From contig JADKHX010000003.1 of the NCBI GenBank assembly GCA_016721505.1, forward strand, positions 124,001 to 188,000: DNA of 64,000 nt. The letters are read 5' to 3'. Source of the DNA: Rhodocyclaceae bacterium (GTDB lineage: Bacteria; Pseudomonadota; Gammaproteobacteria; Burkholderiales; Rhodocyclaceae). A program made the translations under genes and the position numbers. The notes beneath the pieces were generated by a model. The model was not told the origin of the DNA, ran no database searches, and worked only from the letters and a program-made list of their open reading frames with translations. Below are positions 16,233 through 24,000 of this stretch, piece by piece. The first letter of the stretch is position 1. Each line of letters starts with the position of its first letter.

Positions 16233-18470
16233 ATGAGTACAACGCAGACTTGGGACGGCAATGAGCGTCGAGCGTCGGACGACGCGACGATTGTCGAGCA
16301 GGAGCGTCGACAGCCGGTATTTGCTGCAGCTGACGGTATTCATGAGGATGTGTTACATCACGATCCTCTACTCGATTGCTTGGTCGAGCTGACGCGAATT
16401 CATGGCCGCCCAAGCACGCACGCGGCGCTGACTGCAGGCTTGCCTCTGCCTAAGCGTGGGTTGACGCCATCGTTATTTGTTCGTGCTGCACAACGTGCGG
16501 GGTTTTCTAGCAAGTTGGTGAGACGCGATTTGGATAAGATCGATGCAGCCTTGTTACCGGTGATCTTGTTACTTGAAGGCGATGAAGCTTGTGTGTTGAT
16601 GGATTGGGACGAGAGTGGGGAGAACGCGCGACTTTTGTTTCCGGACACGGCGCAAGGTTCAGTGACGCTAACGCGCGATGAAATTAAAGCGCGCTACGTC
16701 GGCATCGCGATTTTTGCGCGACCCCATTTTCGTTTTGACTTACGCACACCAGAAATTGTAAAGGTAGTCCAGCGGCACTGGTTTTGGGGCGCGGTGGCGG
16801 ATCAGTTGCCGGTGTATCGAGACATTCTCGCGGCGGCGGCGCTAATCAATGTATTTGCACTTGCGATGCCGATTTTCACCATGAACGTTTATGACCGCGT
16901 GGTGCCCAACAATGCGCTTGAAACACTATGGATGCTCTCAGGTGGCTTATTTTTGGTGCTGGTGGTGGATTATTTGATTCGTTTGTTGCGCGGCCATTTT
17001 ATTGATCTGGCCAGCTCACGCATCGATTTGGAGCTGTCGGCATTAATTATGGAAAAAGTTTTGGGCATGCGATTGGCGGCACGCCCAGCGTCAGTGGGCT
17101 CGTTTGCCGCCAACTTGCGTTCGTTTGAAACGGTGCGCGATTTCATTGCGTCAGCAACCGTGACAGCGGTAGTCGATTTACCATTTGCCTTGCTGTTTTT
17201 GCTGGTCATGATGTGGATTTCATGGCCATTGGTGGCATTGCCGATACTTGGGATTATCGGGGTGGTGATATACAGCTATGTCATTCAACACAAAATGCGT
17301 GAGCTGACAGAGACCACTTACCGTGCATCAGCGCTGCGGAATGCAACATTGATCGAAAGTTTGACCGCACTCGAGACAATCAAGGCTAACGGTGCCGAAG
17401 GTCTGATGCAAGCAAAGTGGGAAAAGACTGCGGCTTTTTTGGCGCGCAACAGTGCGCGCGTGCGCTTGCTGTCATCTTCGGCGATGAACGGTGCCAGCAC
17501 GCTGACCCAATTGGTAAATGTGTTGATGGTGATAGCGGGCGTCTATCTGATTGAAATACGCCAATTGACGATGGGCGGATTAATTGCTTGCACCATGCTA
17601 GGCGGGCGGGCGATGGGGCCATTGGGGCAAATGGTCGGATTGTTGATGCAATTTGAAAACGCCAAAACATCGCTTGCCGGGCTTGAAAATACTATGACCA
17701 CACCGGGTGAACGCTCGGAGGAAAGCACTTTTGTACATCGACCAGAAATTCGTGGCGAGATTGAATTTCGCAATGTTAGCTTTGCTTATCCTGGTCATCC
17801 GCAAGAGGTTCTGCGCAATGTTTCGTTCAGAATTAAGCCCGGCGAGAGCGTGGTGGTGCTTGGCCGAGTCGGTTCGGGAAAGACCACTTTGCACAAACTA
17901 ATGCTAGGTCTATACCAGCCAACTGAAGGCGCTGTGCTGCTCGACGGTGTTGATTTGCGCCAACTTGACCCGGCTGATTTGCGACGCAATGTGGGCTATG
18001 TCGAGCAGGACACCCTCCTATTTTTCGGAAGTTTGCGTGAAAACATTTCGTTGCGAGCGCCTTACGCCGATGACCTAGCAATTGTGGCTGCTGCGGAAAT
18101 AGGCGGATTGACCGAATTTGTGGACCGACATCCGCAGGGTTATGACATGATTGTCGGTGAGCGTGGCGCGTCTCTCTCAGGTGGTCAACGTCAAGGCGTG
18201 GCGATTGCCCGAGCGGTATTGCTTGACCCGCCTGTGTTGCTACTGGATGAACCAACCAGCTCTATGGATTTCACTTCCGAGGGAAAATTCAAAGACGCGC
18301 TTCGCCGCTTTTCACAACATAAGACTATGGTGATTGTTACGCATCGTACATCGTTAATTGATCTGGCTGATCGAATTATAGTGATCGACGATGGCAAGAT
18401 TGTTCAAGACGGACCGCGCCAGCAAGTGATTGAAGCGCTGCAAAGCGGGCGCGTCGGGAAGGCATCATGA
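16233..18470 (+). CDS. Type I secretion ABC transporter, LapB-like
   Basis: This 745-residue protein is the inner-membrane ATPase of a type I secretion system. After a polar N-terminus come a C39-like domain without the catalytic cysteine motif (about residues 40-165), six hydrophobic helices (about 190-480; for example LINVFALAMPIFTMNVYDRV and VVDLPFALLFLLVMMW), and a nucleotide-binding domain. That domain has Walker A GRVGSGKTT (544-552), Q-loop YVEQDT, signature LSGGQRQGVAIA (about 648), Walker B VLLLDEPTSSMD (about 668) and switch histidine VTHRTS. A degenerate C39 domain binds substrate without cleaving it and is typical of exporters of RTX adhesins such as LapB. The stop overlaps the next start (ATGA). 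Substrate is inferred from the adhesin downstream. Confidence 0.93.
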   Translation: MSTTQTWDGNERRASDDATIVEQERRQPVFAAADGIHEDVLHHDPLLDCLVELTRIHGRPSTHAALTAGLPLPKRGLTPSLFVRAAQRAGFSSKLVRRDLDKIDAALLPVILLLEGDEACVLMDWDESGENARLLFPDTAQGSVTLTRDEIKARYVGIAIFARPHFRFDLRTPEIVKVVQRHWFWGAVADQLPVYRDILAAAALINVFALAMPIFTMNVYDRVVPNNALETLWMLSGGLFLVLVVDYLIRLLRGHFIDLASSRIDLELSALIMEKVLGMRLAARPASVGSFAANLRSFETVRDFIASATVTAVVDLPFALLFLLVMMWISWPLVALPILGIIGVVIYSYVIQHKMRELTETTYRASALRNATLIESLTALETIKANGAEGLMQAKWEKTAAFLARNSARVRLLSSSAMNGASTLTQLVNVLMVIAGVYLIEIRQLTMGGLIACTMLGGRAMGPLGQMVGLLMQFENAKTSLAGLENTMTTPGERSEESTFVHRPEIRGEIEFRNVSFAYPGHPQEVLRNVSFRIKPGESVVVLGRVGSGKTTLHKLMLGLYQPTEGAVLLDGVDLRQLDPADLRRNVGYVEQDTLLFFGSLRENISLRAPYADDLAIVAAAEIGGLTEFVDRHPQGYDMIVGERGASLSGGQRQGVAIARAVLLDPPVLLLDEPTSSMDFTSEGKFKDALRRFSQHKTMVIVTHRTSLIDLADRIIVIDDGKIVQDGPRQQVIEALQSGRVGKAS

Positions 18471-19897
18471 ACATCACCGCGCTGTTGCAAAAAATATTCG
18501 GTTGGATGGGGCCGTTAGGCAGAGGGCTGGAATCCATACGCCTGCGTGTGCAACCGCGCGTAGATAAGCTGATAGCAGATTGGAAAGAAGATCCGAACGC
18601 ACCTGAAACAGATTTTGTGCAGGACGCGGACTACTTCATGATTCACCAAGAGCCGCTGCGGGCGCGAATTTTGGTTAAAACAATACTGATTGCGATTGCA
18701 CTTTTCGTCATGTGGACGGCAGTTGCTTTGGTCGATGAAATTGCCAAAGGTGAAGGCAAAGTTATTCCTTCCAGCCAGTTGCAGGTGCTACAAAGCTTGG
18801 ATGGCGGAATCGTTGCGGAAATCAACGTTGACGAAGGGCAAATTGTGGATGCGGGGCAGGTTTTATTGCGCGTGGATTCGACTCGATTTGAATCTTCGGT
18901 GCGCGAGAATCGTACGCAATACTTGGCGCTTACCACTAAGGTCGCGCGCTTGCGGGCGCTATCCGAAGGTACCGCCTTTGTTCCGCCGCCAGAAGTGGTT
19001 GCCGAGGATCCTAAGACAGTGCAAGACGAACAGCGGTTGTATGAAACCGCCAAGTCAAATGTCGAAGCACAAGTCGCAATTGGCCGCCAGCAATTGGCGC
19101 AGAAGCAAGAAGAGCTGCGTGAAATTCGCGCCAAACGTGAGCAAGCGAGCCAAGCCTATGATCTCACCAAAAAAGAATTGGATGTCACCAAACCGCTGAT
19201 CAGTTCCGGTGCGGTTTCGGAAGTGGAATTGCTTCGGCTTGAGCGTGACACGGGTCGCTTCCGAGGTGAGCGCGATATTGCATCATCGCAAATTTTGCGT
19301 TCGCAATCGGCAGTCGCAGAGGCATCGCGCAAGGTAGAAGAAATTCAACTTAATGCGCGCAATGAAATCCGCAAAGATCTCGCCGATTCAATGGCCAAGC
19401 TGAATGCGTTTACAGAGGGCGGGGTAGGGCTGGCCGACAAGGTAAAACATGCGGCGATCCGTTCGCCGGTCAAAGGCACGGTGAAGCGATTGTTCGTTAA
19501 TACCGTAGGCGGCGTCGTGCAGCCGGGCCGTGACTTGGTCGAAGTGGTTCCCCTCGATGACGCGCTGATTTTGGAGGCAAAAATTGCGCCCAAAGACATC
19601 GCGTTTCTGCGACCGGGACAACCAGTGATCGTCAAGTTCACCGCCTATGATTTTTCAACCTACGGCGGTTTGGAGGCCAAGCTGGAAAACATCGGCGCGG
19701 ATTCGATCACTGATGAAAAGGGCAACACTTTTTTCATTGTCAAAGTGCGCACCTTAAAGCCATCGCTGGGGGCTAATTTGCCGATCATCCCTGGCATGGT
19801 GGCGGAAATCGACATCATCACGGGCCAAAAAAGTATTCTGGCCTACCTGCTAAAGCCAGTGCTAAAGGCCAAGCAAGCAGCATTCACCGAGCGCTAG
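18467..19897 (+). CDS. HlyD-family periplasmic adaptor, LapC-like
   Basis: This 476-residue membrane fusion protein links the ABC exporter to the outer-membrane channel. There is one N-terminal helix (TILIAIALFVMWTAVALVD, about residues 68-86) and the beta-barrel/lipoyl entry GEGKVIPSSQLQVLQSLDGG. A long coiled-coil hairpin runs over about residues 145-310, including RQQLAQKQEELREIRAKREQ. The second lipoyl half is IRSPVKGTVKRLFVNTVGGV, and the C-terminal barrel ends GMVAEIDIITGQKSILAYLL, a signature of the HlyD/LapC family. It overlaps the exporter by four bases, so the two are translationally coupled. No TolC/LapE-type channel is present in the window. Confidence 0.93.
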   Translation: MNITALLQKIFGWMGPLGRGLESIRLRVQPRVDKLIADWKEDPNAPETDFVQDADYFMIHQEPLRARILVKTILIAIALFVMWTAVALVDEIAKGEGKVIPSSQLQVLQSLDGGIVAEINVDEGQIVDAGQVLLRVDSTRFESSVRENRTQYLALTTKVARLRALSEGTAFVPPPEVVAEDPKTVQDEQRLYETAKSNVEAQVAIGRQQLAQKQEELREIRAKREQASQAYDLTKKELDVTKPLISSGAVSEVELLRLERDTGRFRGERDIASSQILRSQSAVAEASRKVEEIQLNARNEIRKDLADSMAKLNAFTEGGVGLADKVKHAAIRSPVKGTVKRLFVNTVGGVVQPGRDLVEVVPLDDALILEAKIAPKDIAFLRPGQPVIVKFTAYDFSTYGGLEAKLENIGADSITDEKGNTFFIVKVRTLKPSLGANLPIIPGMVAEIDIITGQKSILAYLLKPVLKAKQAAFTER

Positions 19898-19902
19898 GTT
19901 TT

Positions 19903-20565
19903 ATGCCGCCGCGTGCCACAGGCTCCGCTCAGCATCTATTTGTGTCACCCAGCGGTGAGGCTTTGTCACGTTGGCTGGAAGCGTTTCCAAAAGCCATGCT
20001 GGCTAGACCAGAAGAATTGCGTAAACGTTCGACAATGGTTACTCGCGCGGGGCTGGTTTGGTTGCACCTTGATCCAAACTTGCCGTGTGTCCAACAGCTA
20101 ACCGCTTTGCGAAAGAAAATCGGCGCAGTTCGACTCATCGTGCTGGCCAGTGTGCCAGATAACGAAGATGCACTAAAACTATTTTCGGCCGGTGCGCGCG
20201 GTTATTGCAACGCCCACGCCACGGCAGCGAACCTCAAACAAATCGCCAATGTGGTGCTCGCTGACGGCTTATGGATAGGCGAATCACTAATGAAGCGCTT
20301 GGTGGTGGCGACCACTGGTGCGCTGAGTCATATCGCGACGACTACTGCGCCACCTAAAGCATCATTGGATTTGCAAACTTTGACAGCGCGAGAGCAGCAG
20401 GTTGCGCGCGCGGTTGCCGGTGGCGCGAGCAATAAGGAAGTCGCTCGCACGCTAAATATTACCGAGCGCACTATCAAAGCCCACGTCAGCGCAATTTTCC
20501 AGAAGCTGGGCGCGCGCGATCGTTTGCATCTGTCCTTGATTATGAACGGGCATTTGACAGCCTAG
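19903..20565 (+). CDS. LuxR-family transcriptional regulator with degenerate receiver domain
   Basis: This 220-residue protein has an N-terminal receiver-like fold (about 10-130) and a C-terminal LuxR/FixJ helix-turn-helix (LTAREQQVARAVAGGASNKE, then VARTLNITERTIKAHVSAIF, then QKLGARDRLHL). In the receiver, the expected phospho-acceptor strand reads LVWLHLDPN, with His where Asp is usual, and the usual conserved Lys near ARGYCNAHA is missing, so phosphorylation is unlikely. The gene begins five bases after the LapC-like stop and lies directly upstream of the adhesin, so control of the adhesin is a reasonable inference. The palindrome at 20703-20716 is a candidate site. Confidence 0.87.
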   Translation: MPPRATGSAQHLFVSPSGEALSRWLEAFPKAMLARPEELRKRSTMVTRAGLVWLHLDPNLPCVQQLTALRKKIGAVRLIVLASVPDNEDALKLFSAGARGYCNAHATAANLKQIANVVLADGLWIGESLMKRLVVATTGALSHIATTTAPPKASLDLQTLTAREQQVARAVAGGASNKEVARTLNITERTIKAHVSAIFQKLGARDRLHLSLIMNGHLTA

Positions 20566-20781
20566 GCTGATCTTTTGAGAGCGACGAAACAGCGAATTCT
20601 GCTACCCAAGTTGCGCGGCTTTGCGGTTTGCTGCAGGAGTCGGCAGCGGTCAACAGCCGACACATGGCGGCAACCGGCGCCGACTGGCAAGTCGCTTTGC
20701 ACTGTCCTTTAGGACAATAGCGGTCGTTTTGATGAAGCCTTAAAGTCACGAGCATCCCAATGCTTTCGACGGAATTTCATC
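20566..20781 (+). promoter_or_regulatory. Adhesin upstream region
   Basis: This 216-base gap separates the regulator from the adhesin and probably contains the adhesin promoter, though I cannot place -35 and -10 boxes firmly. It holds a weak inverted repeat (GTCGGC 20639-20644 with GCCGAC 20656-20661) and the perfect palindrome at 20703-20716. GACGGAA lies about nine bases before the ATG at 20782 and may serve as the ribosome site. Confidence 0.45.
20703..20716. promoter_or_regulatory. Perfect palindrome TGTCCTttAGGACA, candidate operator
   Basis: Six-base arms TGTCCT and AGGACA flank a two-base spacer, 66 bases before the adhesin start. Short inverted repeats of this kind are typical sites for NarL/FixJ-type (LuxR-domain) dimers, and one such regulator is encoded immediately upstream. 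The assignment is inference from position and symmetry. Confidence 0.45.
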
Positions 20782-21021
20782 ATGGCTGACTTACAACAAA
20801 CCATCATCGGCAAAGTTTCAAAACTCACTGGCCAAGCGTTTGCCAAAAACGAAAAGGGCGAGTTGCGTGAGCTGCAGGTCGGCGACCCAGTGTACGAAGG
20901 TGATGTGGTGTCGACGCCGCCCGGCGCCAAAGTCGAACTAGCCTTTAACAATGGCGGCGCGTACTTTCTGCGCGACAGTGAGTCGGTCACGCTCGATGGC
21001 ATGGTGTTCGGGGATAGGATT
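20782..21021 (+). other. LapA-type N-terminal retention module
   Basis: Residues 1-80 (MADLQQTIIGKVSKLTGQAF, then GELRELQVGDPVYEGDVVST, then AKVELAFNNGG and a SVTLDG strand) match the N-terminal module of LapA-like adhesins. In Pseudomonas LapA this module folds in the periplasm and plugs the outer-membrane channel, keeping the adhesin on the cell surface. No signal peptide is present, as expected for type I secretion. Confidence 0.82.
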
Positions 21022-24000
21022 GTTGAATCCGCAGATGGCGCGCTTTTTAATGACGACCTTTCTGCAATATCAAAAATACTAGAAGATGGTGGCAGTCTCG
21101 ACCGATTGTTTCAAGAGACATCGGCGGGTGGATCAGGTGGCGTTGTCGATGAGAGCCATTCCTTTGTTCAACTGTTGCGTATTGCAGAGGCGGTCACACC
21201 TCTCGGTTTTGGAACGACGGGAATTGCTTCGGGTGGCCGAGACGATGACGTCCATTCGTTTGTCCAATTGTCGAGAATTGAAGAAGGGGTCACACCCTTA
21301 GGTACAGGTACTTTAGGTCTTCCTGATCGAAACGAGGAATTTGAAAGCAGCAGACAGAAAATACAAGACCTGCCGTCATTAGCTACCACGGAAAACGTAC
21401 CTGCAGTGCTTGGCAGTGCCAGTGTGAACATCACGGAAAACGATGGTGTGCTCTCGGCGAGTGGAACGCTGAGAATTTCCGATCCCGACAGCCCAGCCAC
21501 TTTTGTCGCCGCTACCATAGTCGGAACATTTGGTACGCTAACAATTAGTGACTCAGGTGTCTGGGTGTTTACCGCCGATCCGGCGAAGGTGAATTTGTTT
21601 AACGAAGGTTCGGTGCATACGGATGTATTTACCGTCCGAAGTGCCGACGGCACGACCAGCACGGTCACCATTAATGTTACCGGCACCGAAGATGTTGCCA
21701 CGCTCACCAGCGCAACGGCGAACCTGACCGAGACGAATGCAGAATTAGTCACAGGTGGCACTTTGGTGGTAACTGACATAGACGCAGCCGATGCGACAGT
21801 CGTGCCGCAAACCACCGTCGGTGGTTTTGGCAACTTTGTTATTGATGCGGCAGGCGTATGGACCTACCGCACCATTGGCGGATTAAATTCATTGAACGTT
21901 GGTCAGGTCGTCACGGAGAATTTCGTCGTGCGCACGTCTGATGGTGGCACGACCACGGTCATTGTGAATATCACCGGCACGGAAGATGTATCGACGCTAA
22001 CCAGTGCTACTGCGCAACTGACGGAAACCAACGCTGTGCTCTCGACCGGTGGCACGCTAGTCGTTAGTGATTTGGACTCAACAGCCGCCACGGTAATTCC
22101 ACAAACCAGCACGGGAACTTATGGCAGTTTCACCGTTAGTGCAGCCGGTGTATGGAGCTACACCACGCAAGGGGCGCAAGATCAACTTAATGCCGGACAA
22201 CTTGTTAGTGAGACGTTTACGGTTGCTACAACTGATGGCGGCGCTAGCACGGTAACTGTGAATATCGTTGGCACCGAAGATGTCTCGACGCTAACCAGCG
22301 CCAGCGTCAATCTGGTCGAAACCAACGATATTTTGACCACTGGCGGTACGCTAGTCTTAAGTGATTTGGATAGTCTAAACGCCACTGTCGTAGCCCAAAC
22401 TACTACTGGCGCTTTCGGCACCTTTAGCATCAATCCAAATGGTGTTTGGACCTACAGTACCCGAGATGCACTTAACAGCCTTGCGGCCGGCCAGCAAGTC
22501 AGTGAGACTTTTACTGTCGCCACTAGCGATGGTGGTAGTAGCTCTGTAACTGTAAACATTGTCGGTACAGATTTTGTGACAGTGCTGAACCTCGCGGCGT
22601 CCGCCACGGTGAGCGAGGGCGGCAGCATCGTCTACACGGCGAGCGTCACTAATCCGGCTGAAACGGATTTCACGGTTAATCTTTCTAACGGCCAGAGCAT
22701 TGTCATTGCAGCTCACACCAGCAGCGCCAGCATCACCGTGGCGGCACCCAGCGACGATCCTTACGTCGATGGAAGCACGACTAGCACTACCATCACAGGA
22801 ACTAGCGGTGGCAACTTTGAGAACCTGCTAGTTGGTGCTGGTGGCACGCTGTCACCGGTGCTTACTACGGTCACGGATACCGCGGATACCACCGTCGTCA
22901 CCCTCAGCGCCAGCGCCGGTAGCGTCACCGAAGGCGGCACCATCACCTACACCGCGAGTGTCAATAATCCAGTCACCGGTAGCGATCTGATCGTCACCTT
23001 GACCGGTGGCGTCACCATCACCATTCCGGTGGGATCGAGCAGTGCCAACAGCACGGCAGTAGCCACCCGCAGCGATGATGCCTACCTTCAGGGCACCGAC
23101 ACCATTACCAAGGCCATCACTGGCACCAGCGGTGGCAACTTTGAAGCGCTGACCACCACCAGCACGGTCAGCACCAGTGTCGTCGATGATGCGGATACCA
23201 CCGTCGTCACCCTCAGCGCCAGCGCCGGTAGCGTCACCGAAGGCGGCACCATCACCTACACCGCGAGTGTCAATAATCCAGTCACCGGTAGCGATCTGAT
23301 CGTCACCTTGACCGGTGGCGTCACCATCACCATTCCGGTGGGATCGAGCAGTGCCAACAGCACGGCAGTAGCCACCCGCAGCGATGAGGCCTACCTTCAG
23401 GGCACCGACACCATTACCAAGGCCATCACTGGCACCAGCGGTGGCAACTTTGAAGCGCTGACGACGACCAGCACGGTCAGCACCAGTGTCGTCGATGATG
23501 CTGATACCACCGTCGTGACGCTGAGCGCCAGCGCCGGCAGCGTCACCGAAGGCGGCACCATCACCTACACCGCGAGTGTCAATAATCCAGTCACCGGCAG
23601 CGATCTGATCGTCACCTTGACCGGTGGCGTCACCATCACCATTCCGGTGGGATCGAGCAGTGCCAACAGCACGGCAGTAGCCACCCGCAGCGATGAGGCC
23701 TACCTTCAGGGCACCGACACCATTACCAAGGCCATCACTGGCACCAGCGGTGGCAACTTTGAAGCGCTGACCACCACCAGCACGGTCAGCACCAGTGTCG
23801 TCGATGATGCTGATGCCACCGTCGTCACCCTCAGCGCCAGCGCCGGTAGCGTCACCGAAGGCGGCACCATCACCTACACCGCGAGTGTCAATAATCCAGT
23901 CACCGGTAGCGATCTGATCGTCACCTTGACCGGTGGCGTCACCATCACCATTCCGGTGGGATCGAGCAGTGCCAACAGCACGGCAGTAGCCACCCGCAGC

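Noticed and set aside
16950..16975. Another copy of the dispersed element (TTGGTGCTGGTGGTGG in the exporter, and a similar string at 56920)
   Set aside because: Only the first 12 bases match, and the sequence encodes conserved hydrophobic strands (LVLVV), so it is chance similarity.
20566..20781. FleQ or other named operator before the adhesin
   Set aside because: I could not match a named consensus with confidence. Only the palindrome itself is reported.
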